Counted from the first letter of the stretch, positions 1 to 6,690 are shown. The stretch: 9,590 nucleotides of DNA from Phycisphaerae bacterium SM23_33 (GCA_001303665.1 LJUF01000009.1:19816-29405); one strand, 5' to 3'. Notes: generated from the letters alone by a model not told the origin. A program made the numbers and translations.

Positions 1-191
1 AACTGCTGCCGCGCGAGCGCGCCATCATCGTGCGGCACTATGGGCTGGGGGAGGGCAATGAGTCCCAGACGCTTGCCCAGTTGAGCGAGAAGTTGGGAAT
101 CTCCAAGGAGCGCGTCCGCCAGATCGAATACAAGGCCATCGAGAAGTTGCGGACCATGCTCCAGCCGGTCAAGGCTGACCTGCTGCGGTAG
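1..191 (+). CDS. Sigma-70 family RNA polymerase sigma factor, C-terminal fragment
   Basis: This is the last 62 codons of a sigma factor, read in the frame that begins at base 3; the rest lies upstream of the window. The fragment is region 4.2, the helix-turn-helix that contacts the -35 promoter element. It opens with LPRERAIIVRHYGLG, continues through TLAQLSEKLGISKERVRQIE (the HTH with the hallmark ERVRQIE recognition helix) and ends with AIEKLR and a short tail before TAG. The HTH is typical of primary or group 2/3 sigma-70 proteins rather than ECF sigmas. Which group cannot be decided without regions 1 to 3. It is followed 33 bases later by the HExxH protein gene on the same strand, so the two may be cotranscribed. 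Family assignment is firm; the subgroup is not. Confidence 0.93.
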   Translation, partial: LLPRERAIIVRHYGLGEGNESQTLAQLSEKLGISKERVRQIEYKAIEKLRTMLQPVKADLLR

Positions 192-224
192 ATTCACCGG
201 CCGGCAGGCGCCGGGATTCTTCCC

Positions 225-1211
225 ATGCCAAGCAACACCATGATCGTCAAAGTTGTTGCGCTGCTGATGGCTGTGGGACTGGGGCTGCTGGCATGGTACC
301 TGGCGCCCTCGGTCGGCCAAGACGCCCCGCGTGCGGCTTCCGACACCCGACCGCGCGCCGACCCTGCCGGCAGCGGCGCCCCGCCGCCTGCCGCGACCCA
401 TCAGGCGGAAACGGCGAGCACGTACCCTTCCCGGCGGCTGGCGGAGGCGGCCCAGGCCCAGGCCAAGAACATCCTCGCCCGAATGGACGGGAGCTTCCGG
501 GCCGTCGTTTCCCCGCCCTTCGTGGTGGTCGGCAACCTGCCTGAGAACCACTTGCGGCGGATGGCTGAAGACAGCGTCATGGCGCCGGCCAGGGCGATGT
601 GGCGAGGCTATTTTCAGCGCCGGCCCACCCACGTCATCACCGTACTGCTGTTCCGGGACGGCGAAAGCTACAAGCTCTGGGCAAAGAAACTCTTGAACGA
701 CACCCGGGTGCCGTATTTCGGCTACTACAAGCCCGCCGAGCGGATCATGGTCATGAATATCTCCACCGGCACGGGGACGCTCGTGCACGAGCTGACCCAC
801 GCCCTGATCGTGTACGATTTTCCGGGCGTGCCGACGTGGTTCAACGAAGGCCTGGCCAGCCTGCACGAGCAATGCTACGTCATGCCGGACCGCCTGGTTG
901 GCGACGTCAACTGGCGGCTGCCGCACCTGCAAACCGCGATCCGGCAAAACAAGCTCCGCCCGCTGCGGGAGCTGGTCACGCGCGACGATTTCTACGGCCC
1001 GCAGCAGGGCATCAATTACGCCCAGGCCAGATACTTCGTCATGTACCTCCAGCAGCAGGGGCTGCTCAAGGAGTTCTATGGCCGCTTCCGCCGGGACGGG
1101 GCAGAGAAGGGCGCCGTCAAAATCATCGAGGAGGTCTTGGCCGCTCCCATCGAGCAGGTCGAGGCGGATTACGTCAAGTGGGCAGCGACCCTGCGTTGGC
1201 CCAAACGCTAG
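225..1211 (+). CDS. Membrane-anchored HExxH (gluzincin-type) putative zinc metallopeptidase, peptidase MA-like/DUF1570-like
   Basis: The 328-residue protein has an N-terminal hydrophobic segment (about residues 8-26) acting as signal peptide or anchor. A Pro/Ala-rich low-complexity linker follows (about 33-62), then a globular domain. The zinc site is visible: HELTH at residues 188-192 supplies two His ligands and the catalytic Glu. Twenty residues further on, WFNEGLAS gives E208 as the likely third ligand, the HExxH-x(n)-E pattern of the gluzincin clan. The C-terminal part (about 240-320) is probably helical and resembles the tail of peptidase-MA-like proteins. It most likely acts outside the cytoplasmic membrane; its substrate is unknown. 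The start at 225 is the first ATG after the sigma gene; a second in-frame ATG at 240 (M6) is equally possible because neither has a convincing Shine-Dalgarno. Active-site residues are seen directly, the family is from knowledge, and proteolytic activity is inferred. Confidence 0.85.
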   Translation: MPSNTMIVKVVALLMAVGLGLLAWYLAPSVGQDAPRAASDTRPRADPAGSGAPPPAATHQAETASTYPSRRLAEAAQAQAKNILARMDGSFRAVVSPPFVVVGNLPENHLRRMAEDSVMAPARAMWRGYFQRRPTHVITVLLFRDGESYKLWAKKLLNDTRVPYFGYYKPAERIMVMNISTGTGTLVHELTHALIVYDFPGVPTWFNEGLASLHEQCYVMPDRLVGDVNWRLPHLQTAIRQNKLRPLRELVTRDDFYGPQQGINYAQARYFVMYLQQQGLLKEFYGRFRRDGAEKGAVKIIEEVLAAPIEQVEADYVKWAATLRWPKR

Positions 1212-1263
1212 TAGTCAACCTGGAATCGGTGGCTCGCCCGCGATTTCAAGGTTGACGCACTAC
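1211..1263. terminator. Hairpin between convergent genes, probable bidirectional terminator
   Basis: The arms 1214-1221 (GTCAACCT) and 1249-1256 (AGGTTGAC) are perfectly complementary. Pairing continues inward between 1222-1228 and 1241-1247 with one bulged A (1248) and one G-U pair in the + transcript, leaving a 12-base loop. An outer GTAGT/ACTAC (1211-1215 and 1259-1263) could pair as an alternative to the arm base. The structure fills the space between the + strand stop codon (ends 1211) and the - strand stop codon (1260-1262). No T-run follows on either strand, so it is not a textbook intrinsic terminator. A role in termination or in protecting both 3' ends is inferred from position. Confidence 0.6.
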
Positions 1264-1781
1264 CGGGTCGGTGTTTCGGTCCGCGGCGCGAAAAGGAACA
1301 GCGCCGCCGCGACCATCAGCAGCGACACCACGACCACCCCAGTGCGCTGGAGCGGATCGGACAGCCGCCTGCCGGCGGCCGCGAAGGCGTCTTCGCGCGG
1401 CGCCGGGGGCAGCATCGCTTCCTGGAGGATCCGGGAGGGCACGGCCAACTCTGCCGGCGGCAGATCCACCGGGAGCGTTTGGAAGCGAGCCGGGCGGTAG
1501 TTGCAGTGCCGCATCATCAGCCGGGTCCGCAGCACCGGGTCCGTTTCCATCGCCCGGATCAGCCGGTCGTTGTACGCCGCCAGCCGCTGTTCGCATTGGA
1601 CCTGATGGGCCAGAGCGTCGCGCCGCCCCTCCAACTCCAGCAGGGCAGCGTATTCGGGCAGGAGCACGGCCGACGCCAGCGCACACAAACCCGTCAGGCT
1701 GAGCAACATGAACCAGAACAGCCCCGCGGCCGAGGAGCTCCTGCCGGCCGGCCTGGCCGAATACGGCGATGTGTAGGTCAT
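1260..1781 (-). CDS. Hypothetical two-TM protein with a coiled coil, loosely FtsB/DivIC-like N-terminal half
   Basis: This is a 173-residue protein that I do not recognise as a named family. Residues 20-42 form a strong transmembrane segment. They are followed by a charged, heptad-like helix (about 44-78, EYAALLELEGRRDALAHQ and onward). Then comes DPVLRTRLMM, which recalls the DP-x-x-x-E-x-x-AR stretch after the coiled coil of septum formation initiators. A Pro-rich linker (about 97-130) leads to a second transmembrane segment (about 148-165) and a short charged tail. FtsB and DivIC have only one TM, so the resemblance is partial. The reading frame is open back to an ATG at 1853, but I chose 1781. 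It has AGGGAAGG six bases upstream (1788-1795), and a -10-like TACAAT lies between the two candidate starts. It is the last gene of the - strand group, ending at the convergent hairpin. Confidence 0.7.
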   Translation of the reverse strand: MTYTSPYSARPAGRSSSAAGLFWFMLLSLTGLCALASAVLLPEYAALLELEGRRDALAHQVQCEQRLAAYNDRLIRAMETDPVLRTRLMMRHCNYRPARFQTLPVDLPPAELAVPSRILQEAMLPPAPREDAFAAAGRRLSDPLQRTGVVVVSLLMVAAALFLFAPRTETPTR

Positions 1782-1787
1782 GACCTG

Positions 1788-1795
1788 CCTTCCCT
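1788..1795 (-). promoter_or_regulatory. Ribosome binding site that sets the start of the two-TM gene
   Basis: AGGGAAGG on the - strand ends six bases before the ATG at 1781. The longer in-frame ATG at 1853 has no comparable site, so the shorter protein is preferred. Confidence 0.6.
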
Positions 1796-1823
1796 GGCGT
1801 TGTCTTGGCATCCGTGCGGCGTC

Positions 1824-1872
1824 ATTGTAGCTGCCAGCCCGGCGGCACGCCATCTCGGGATCTGTTTTTTTA
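1824..1872 (-). promoter_or_regulatory. Candidate promoter of the two-TM gene (-10 box plus upstream A-tract)
   Basis: On the - strand TACAAT (1824-1829) matches five of six bases of the -10 consensus and lies about 40 bases before the ATG at 1781. No good -35 is present at 16-18 bases. A run of seven A (1865-1871), unusual in this GC-rich DNA, would fall near -50 relative to the inferred start. That is where an UP element binds the RNA polymerase alpha subunit. The -10 and the A-tract are seen; function is inferred. Confidence 0.35.
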
Positions 1873-1895
1873 TCGTCCTTTACGCCGGCATTTGG

Positions 1896-2558
1896 CTAAT
1901 GAAATGTGCCGCTGGGGGCGCTGGCCGCGGGGAGCTTGAGCTTTCCGCGGTAGTAGCCGGGAAGGTCGACCTCGGCGGCCGTTTCCCAGAGCCCGCGCCT
2001 TGCCTTCATGGCCTCCTTCTGCGCCCGGGCGAACCGCCCGGACAGCGGGTGCTCGAAGCGCGGGTCGGCGTATCCGTGGCCGGTGGTGACGATGGACTCG
2101 TTGAGGTTCTCCCCGCCGGGGCCGATCACGTAGGCCAGTAGCCGCCTGTAAGTGTCTCGCGTTCGCAGGGGGTCCAGCTCCAGCGTGACGGTCTTGTGCA
2201 GGGCCTTTTCCCGCAGGTACCCGGCGGCCTCCAGGCTGAAGTGCTGCACGGGCGTGTCGGGCTTGACCGACTCCGGTGTGTCCACCCCCAGCAGTCGGAC
2301 GCGGGTGCTGCCATACCGGCCGTCGGGGCAGTCCACGTCGAGCGTGTCGCCGTCCACGACGCGGACCACCTTGAACTGCCGGGCGTGGTATTTCGGCCAG
2401 TCCGGGGTCTTCCTCCGCCCGAAGAGGCCCGCCCGGTCGGCCAGGGCCAGAAGCGCCGCCATCGCCGCGATTGCCGCCGCCCAGGCCGCGCGCCGGCCGA
2501 GGTAACGCGCCCGCCGCCGGAAAACGGTAAGTCGCACTGCGCGTTTGGACGGGCTCAT
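1896..2558 (-). CDS. Exported or membrane-anchored staphylococcal-nuclease-like (thermonuclease family) protein
   Basis: The 220-residue protein has a very basic N-terminus (R/K-rich residues 4-23) and an Ala-rich hydrophobic segment (about 24-40), which is a signal peptide or anchor. An SNase OB-fold domain follows from about 60 to 192. The catalytic set of staphylococcal nuclease can be aligned: VVDGDT gives D69/D71 for calcium, RLLGVDTPE gives R88, D93, T94 and E96, and DTYRRLLAY gives R139. All key positions are therefore kept, and it should be an active calcium-dependent DNA/RNA phosphodiesterase outside the cytoplasm. The extreme C-terminus (after about 200) is a short tail ending in SAPSGTFH. 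The start at 2558 is the best ATG, although its Shine-Dalgarno is weak. The gene lies 115 bases after the aspartokinase stop with no obvious terminator between them, and probably relies on upstream transcription. It has no evident link to amino-acid synthesis. Confidence 0.9.
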   Translation of the reverse strand: MSPSKRAVRLTVFRRRARYLGRRAAWAAAIAAMAALLALADRAGLFGRRKTPDWPKYHARQFKVVRVVDGDTLDVDCPDGRYGSTRVRLLGVDTPESVKPDTPVQHFSLEAAGYLREKALHKTVTLELDPLRTRDTYRRLLAYVIGPGGENLNESIVTTGHGYADPRFEHPLSGRFARAQKEAMKARRGLWETAAEVDLPGYYRGKLKLPAASAPSGTFH

Positions 2559-2673
2559 GACAGGTATCGGACCCTCAGCCCCGCCGAAAGCTCACACCCC
2601 GCTGCGCGTGGGCCATGGGGCACGTTGAAGGCTTCCGTCGGCAACTCCCCGCCTGGCTGCGGTTCAGCGCTTC

Positions 2674-3933
2674 TCAGCGGATTTGGCCTTTTTTCCGCGA
2701 CCGCGTCATCCTTCTGGTCGGCGTCTTTCCCAGGTCGAACGCGTCGTGGACCAGCCGAAGCGCCTTGGGACCCTCGGCCCGGTCCACGATGCAGGAGATC
2801 TTGATCTCGCTGGTCGTGATGTTGCGGATGTTGATGCCGGCCTTGCCAAAGGCAGCGAACATCCGCTGGGCCACGCCGGTGTGGACCCGCATGCCGACCC
2901 CGACGACGGAGACCTTGGCCAGCCCGTCTTCGAACTCGGCGGTCATGCCCTTCATCGTCCCGCACAGCTCGCGGCAGACCTTCCGGGCGTCGGGCAGGTC
3001 CGGCAGGTCCACGGTGAAGGCCACCGTCGCCAGCTTCCGGGTGGTCTCGGTCTGGATGATGTCGTCCACGACGATGTTGGCGGCGGCCAGGGCGTGGAAG
3101 ATGCTGGCCGCCACGCCGGGCCGGTCGGGAACGTTCTTGAGCGTGATCCGCGCCAGGGCCTTCTTCAGTGCCGCGCCGCTGACGACGATGCGCTCCATTT
3201 CCTCTGTCTCGGCCACGATCATGGTCCCTTTCCTGTGGGTCAGGCTGCTGCGCACGTGGATCGGCACGTCGTACTTCTTGGCAAACTCGACGGCCCGGTT
3301 GTGCAGCACGGAAGCGCCCAGCGAGGCCAGCTCGAGCATCTCGTCGTAGCTGATCCGGTCGAGCTTGCGGGCGTTGGGCACGATCCGCGGATCGGCGGTG
3401 TAGATGCCGTCCACGTCGGTGTAGTTCTCGCACTCGGCGGCGAGGCTGGCGGCGATGGCCACCAGCGTCACGTTGGAGCCGCCCCGGCCGAGGGTGGTAA
3501 CGGCGCCTTTCTCGGTCACACCCTGGAAGCCGGCGACGATGACGATCCTGCCGGCGTCGAGCTCGCGGCGGACCCGCTGCACGTCGATGCGCTTGATCCG
3601 CGCCTTGGTGTGCACGTCGTCGGTGATCAGCCCGATCTGCCCGGCGGTGAAGCTGATCGCCGGCCAGCCCATCTGCTGCAGGGCCATGGCCATTAGCGAG
3701 ATGGTCACCTGCTCGCCGGTGGCCAGCAGCTGGTCCATCTCCCGCTTGGGTGGGCTGTCGGTGACCTGGCCGGCCAGCTCGTGCAGCTCGTCGGTGGTCT
3801 TGCCCATGGCGGAAACGACCATGACCACCTGCCGGCCTCGCCTGCGGGCGCGGATCGCGCGGCGGGCGGCGGCCCGAATCTTCTCGGCGTCGGCGACGCT
3901 CGTGCCGCCGAATTTCATCACCACAGCGTTCAT
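2674..3933 (-). CDS. lysC: Aspartokinase with tandem C-terminal ACT domains
   Basis: Aspartate 4-phosphotransferase (419 residues) catalyses the first step of the lysine, methionine and threonine pathways. The kinase domain (1-230) shows KFGGTSV (7-13), SFTAGQIGLITDDVH (94-108), TTLGRGGS (146-153) and YTDVDGIYTADPRIV (171-185). It closes with YDEMLELASLGASVL and PIHVRSS. Two ACT regulatory domains follow, about 258-330 (ITLKNVPDRPG) and about 338-405 (VVGVGMRVHTGVA). They suggest end-product feedback by lysine and/or threonine, but the effector cannot be read from sequence. The start at 3933 gives MNAVVMKFGG, the usual family N-terminus. The frame stays open to 4137, but that extension has no family similarity and lies over the promoter. 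Odd point: the normally near-invariant Asp of GRGGSD is Asn here (N154). An internal ATG at 3198 (M246) sits where beta subunits start in some alpha2-beta2 aspartokinases. The gene has its own promoter, 167 bases after the kinase/mutase gene. Confidence 0.95.
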   Translation of the reverse strand: MNAVVMKFGGTSVADAEKIRAAARRAIRARRRGRQVVMVVSAMGKTTDELHELAGQVTDSPPKREMDQLLATGEQVTISLMAMALQQMGWPAISFTAGQIGLITDDVHTKARIKRIDVQRVRRELDAGRIVIVAGFQGVTEKGAVTTLGRGGSNVTLVAIAASLAAECENYTDVDGIYTADPRIVPNARKLDRISYDEMLELASLGASVLHNRAVEFAKKYDVPIHVRSSLTHRKGTMIVAETEEMERIVVSGAALKKALARITLKNVPDRPGVAASIFHALAAANIVVDDIIQTETTRKLATVAFTVDLPDLPDARKVCRELCGTMKGMTAEFEDGLAKVSVVGVGMRVHTGVAQRMFAAFGKAGINIRNITTSEIKISCIVDRAEGPKALRLVHDAFDLGKTPTRRMTRSRKKGQIR

Positions 3934-3994
3934 GGTTATCCCGCTCCGCCCGGGCCGCCTCATGCCAGTCCAAGACGGCCGCGGAAAGCGTAGT

Positions 3995-4023
3995 AGGATA
4001 AGCCACCCCTCACGCGCTGCCAA
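3995..4023 (-). promoter_or_regulatory. Sigma-70-type promoter of the aspartokinase gene
   Basis: On the - strand TTGGCA (4018-4023, five of six to the -35 consensus) is separated by exactly 17 bases from TATCCT (3995-4000, four of six to the -10). Transcription would start near 3988, giving a leader of about 55 bases before the ATG at 3933. Its position after the upstream stop codon makes separate expression of the aspartokinase likely. The boxes are seen; use is inferred. Confidence 0.55.
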
Positions 4024-4100
4024 GCACGTTCTTGGGCCGGATCGGCTGGACCTGGGCGGTGGACTTCCCCCGGTGGATGCACCCCCGCGGCCGTGCCGGC

Positions 4101-5288
4101 TCAGCGCACCTTCAGGAAGAACTCCATCAGCTCCCACCCCCGGTCGATCTTCAGGTCGGTCTTGCCGGCGGCCTCTTCGGTGAAGGGCTCCTTGACCACG
4201 CTGGCCACCCGCGTGCCCGCAATCGCGAACGGAACCGCCTCGGCCGTGTGCGTCCGCCGGGTGCAGGGCGTGGGGTGATCGGGCAGCAGCAGCAGCCGCC
4301 AGTCGTCGCTGCCGCCCTGCAGGTGCGCCAGCAGCGGGCCCACAATGTGCCGGTCAATCTGCTCCAGGGCGCGGACCTTGCCGACGGCATCGGCCTGGTG
4401 GCTGGCCTCATCGGGCGCCTCGATGTGCACGCACACCAGGTCGTGATCGCCCAGGGCCTCCACGGCGGCCGATCCCTTCCCGGCATAGTTGGTGTCCAGG
4501 AAACCCGTTGCCCCGGGCACCTCGATGCAGTCCCAGCCGATCAGCTTGGCCAGCCCGCGCACCAGGTCCACGGCCGTGATGGCCGAGCCGCGTATCCCGA
4601 AGCGCTCCGCAAAGGACGGCAGCCGCGGCGACCGCCCGCCGCCCCACAGCCAGATGTGCGTGGCCGGGTTCTCGCCCAGGTCGCGCCGGACCTGATTGAT
4701 TTCGTGCCCGCCCAGGATGGACTCGCTCCGCTGGATCAAGGTGGCAAGGATTTCGCTGCCGGGCCCTCGCGGCATGTGGGCCGCCACCGGCTGTCCCAGG
4801 ATGTCGTGGGGCGGGGTCGTGGCGATGTCCACGCGTCCGGCCACGGTCATCAGGTGGCGGTAGGAAATGCCGGGGTGGAAGCGAATGCGGTCGCCGGCGA
4901 GCAGGCGGTTGAGCTCGGCGATGAGGGCCGTGGCCTCTTCGGTGGTGATGTGCCCGGCGGAGTGGTCGTCCATGATGCCGTCGGTGATGGTGACGAAGTT
5001 GCAGCGGAAGACCCATTCCTCCGGGCCAATCTCAAGCCCGCGGGCGGCGGCTTCCAGGGGCGCCCGCCCGGTGTAGTACTGGCGCGGGTCGTATCCGAGC
5101 ACAGAGAGCATGGCCACGTCCGAGCCCGGATCCATGCCCGGGGGCACGGTGCGGACCATGCCCAGCTTGCCCATGCCGGAAAGGCGGTTCATGTTGGGGA
5201 GGTTGGCTGCGGCCAGGGGGGTCCGCCCCCGCAGCTCGTCCAGGGGAACGTCCGCGGCTCCGTCCGGAATGACGATGGCGTATTTCAT
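4101..5288 (-). CDS. Proposed homoserine kinase of the cofactor-independent phosphoglycerate mutase (alkaline phosphatase superfamily) type
   Basis: The 395-residue protein begins MKYAIVIPDGAAD. Metal-site residues of the alkaline phosphatase superfamily are present: D9, the Ser nucleophile candidate S56 in GSDVAM, D293 and H297 in APDEASH, D337-H338 in PDHPTP, and H347 in THTAEAVPF. The length agrees with archaeal-type phosphoglycerate mutases (about 400) and not with the 510-residue bacterial GpmI. Proteins of this group are annotated either as cofactor-independent phosphoglycerate mutase or as proposed homoserine kinase (the TIGR02535-type group), especially where a GHMP-type ThrB is missing. 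Here the gene lies between homoserine dehydrogenase and aspartokinase, which favours transfer of phosphate to homoserine in threonine synthesis. The start at 5288 is fixed by the conserved N-terminus; its Shine-Dalgarno is weak. It begins 65 bases after the hom stop with no promoter that I can read, so it is probably cotranscribed with hom. Family certain, substrate inferred. Confidence 0.88.
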   Translation of the reverse strand: MKYAIVIPDGAADVPLDELRGRTPLAAANLPNMNRLSGMGKLGMVRTVPPGMDPGSDVAMLSVLGYDPRQYYTGRAPLEAAARGLEIGPEEWVFRCNFVTITDGIMDDHSAGHITTEEATALIAELNRLLAGDRIRFHPGISYRHLMTVAGRVDIATTPPHDILGQPVAAHMPRGPGSEILATLIQRSESILGGHEINQVRRDLGENPATHIWLWGGGRSPRLPSFAERFGIRGSAITAVDLVRGLAKLIGWDCIEVPGATGFLDTNYAGKGSAAVEALGDHDLVCVHIEAPDEASHQADAVGKVRALEQIDRHIVGPLLAHLQGGSDDWRLLLLPDHPTPCTRRTHTAEAVPFAIAGTRVASVVKEPFTEEAAGKTDLKIDRGWELMEFFLKVR

Positions 5289-5353
5289 TTCGCGCCCGAC
5301 ATGCTGCCGTTGCTGATTTACCCGCCGCCGGCGGTCCGTCGGCGGTCGTTCAA

Positions 5354-6685
5354 TTATTCCAAACCCTCCGCCGGCTCGTCCACCATGCGGATGCACACGC
5401 AGGGGGCCTTGACCGTCGGGTGGGTGTTGACAACGTTCAGGGCCGCCTTCAGGTTGCCTTCCAGCGCTCGGTGGGTGGTGATGACGATGGGCACGCTGTC
5501 GTCCGCCGAGCCCCCGGCGGCCTCGTGCTGGAGCACCGACCGGATGCTGATCTTGCGGTCGCCGAGCACCTTGGCGATGGTGGCCAGCACGCCCGGCCTG
5601 TCCGCCACCTGGAGGCGCAGGTAGTAACGGCAGCGGACGGCCTCGATGTCCAGTTGGTTTGCCTGCTGGCTGCGGTCCGGCCAGATGCCCAGGAGCTGAA
5701 AATTTCGCTGGGCGTTGCCCAGGGCCACGGTCAGCAGGTCGGCGACGACGGCCGCTGCCGTGGGCGTGCCGCCGGCGCCGCGGCCGTAGTACATGGTGTG
5801 GCCGGAGTTGCGGGCATACACGCTGACCGCGTTGAAAGGGCCGGAGACCCACGCCAGGGGGTGCCGCCTTGAGATGAAGGCCGGGTGCACCCGCAGCGAC
5901 AGCCCCTCGGCCTGGCCGCGGGCAATGGCCAGCAGCTTGATCACGTAGCCCAGCTCCTGCCCGTAGCGGATGTCCTGGAGCTGGAGCCGGTCGATGCCTT
6001 CCACGTGGATCTTTTCGAAATCCACCCGCCGGGCGAAGGCCAGGGCCGCCATGATCGCCAGCTTGTGGGTGGAGTCGATCCCGGCCACGTCCAGCGTCGG
6101 GTCGGCTTCGGCCAGCCCGCACTGCTGGGCCGCGGCCAGGGCGTCGGCGTAGCTCTGGTCACGTTCGGTCATGGCCGTGAGGATGTAGTTGCAGGTGCCG
6201 TTGACGATGCCGTAGATCGCCTCGACGCGGTCGGCGGCCAGTTGGCCGCTCAGGGCCGAGATGATCGGGATGGCCCCGGCGCAGCTGGCCTCGAAGGCGA
6301 TGCACACGCCGTGCTGGCGCGCCAGCGCCCACAGCTCCGGGCCGTGTTGGGCCAGCAGCGCCTTGTTGGCGGTCACCACGTGCTTGCCCGCGCGCAGGGC
6401 CTCGGCGACGACCTCCCGGGCGGCCGTGGTGCCCCCGACCAGCTCCACCACCACGTCCACGCCCTCGCCGGACAGGGCCTGGTCGAGCTTTCCGCAGAAC
6501 AGGCCTTCGTCCAGGCCCAGCTCGCGGGCATGGGTGAAATCCAGGTCCACGATGGCGCGGAGCTTCAGGTCGACGGCGGCGCGGCCGGCGAGGTGGTCGG
6601 CCTGTTCGGTGAGGACGCGTGCGGTCGCCCCGCCTACCGTTCCGCAGCCGACCAACACAACGCCACATTCCTTGCGGCCGGTCAT
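5354..6685 (-). CDS. hom: Homoserine dehydrogenase with C-terminal ACT domain
   Basis: NAD(P)-dependent reduction of aspartate semialdehyde to homoserine, the branch point to threonine and methionine (443 residues). The Rossmann fold is marked by VLVGCGTVG (10-18). The substrate/cofactor region is marked by VVTANKALL (103-111, with K108) and GIVNGTCNYIL (159-169). The catalytic stretch AEADPTLDVAGIDSTHK (192-208) carries the family Asp residues and the catalytic Lys K208. A C-terminal ACT domain (about 355-430, LQVADRPGVLATIAKVLGD) predicts allosteric control, classically by threonine. The start at 6685 is chosen over the ATG at 6724. It has a GGGAGAG site five bases upstream and yields the normal N-terminus (MTGRKECGVVLVG), and the longer version would begin close to the promoter. 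It is the first gene of the hom-kinase pair. Confidence 0.96.
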   Translation of the reverse strand: MTGRKECGVVLVGCGTVGGATARVLTEQADHLAGRAAVDLKLRAIVDLDFTHARELGLDEGLFCGKLDQALSGEGVDVVVELVGGTTAAREVVAEALRAGKHVVTANKALLAQHGPELWALARQHGVCIAFEASCAGAIPIISALSGQLAADRVEAIYGIVNGTCNYILTAMTERDQSYADALAAAQQCGLAEADPTLDVAGIDSTHKLAIMAALAFARRVDFEKIHVEGIDRLQLQDIRYGQELGYVIKLLAIARGQAEGLSLRVHPAFISRRHPLAWVSGPFNAVSVYARNSGHTMYYGRGAGGTPTAAAVVADLLTVALGNAQRNFQLLGIWPDRSQQANQLDIEAVRCRYYLRLQVADRPGVLATIAKVLGDRKISIRSVLQHEAAGGSADDSVPIVITTHRALEGNLKAALNVVNTHPTVKAPCVCIRMVDEPAEGLE

Positions 6686-6690
6686 GCAAA

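Noticed and set aside
1838..1871. Weak GC stem followed by seven T on the + strand, terminator-like
   Set aside because: No + strand gene precedes it. The stem is short and interrupted; the A-tract on the other strand is better explained as an upstream promoter element or chance.
2607..2624. Imperfect 18-base palindrome CGTGGGCCATGGGGCACG between aspartokinase and nuclease genes
   Set aside because: The GG/GG positions break the symmetry, no promoter is readable next to it, and such matches are common at this GC content.
2555..4006. A 483-codon frame on the - strand overlapping the aspartokinase in another frame
   Set aside because: The translation is low-complexity (His, Arg, Gly, Pro-rich) and is the frame shadow of the aspartokinase.
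3934..4137. N-terminal extension of the aspartokinase reading frame
   Set aside because: It lacks family similarity, runs into the upstream gene's 3' end, and covers a good promoter; the start at 3933 gives the usual N-terminus.
5285..5302. Five-codon upstream ORF (ATG TCG GGC GCG AAA TGA) whose stop overlaps the ATG of the kinase/mutase gene
   Set aside because: It has no ribosome binding site of its own and is short enough to occur by chance, although coupling would be possible.
5311..5350. GC-rich inverted repeat in the gap between hom and the kinase/mutase gene
   Set aside because: CCGCCG/CGGCGG arms arise easily in this composition and there is no T-run; I do not call it a terminator because cotranscription is more likely.
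4032..5624. A 530-codon open frame on the + strand opposite the kinase and hom genes
   Set aside because: It lies antisense to two genes with clear family motifs, has no recognisable domain, and long antisense frames are expected in GC-rich coding DNA.
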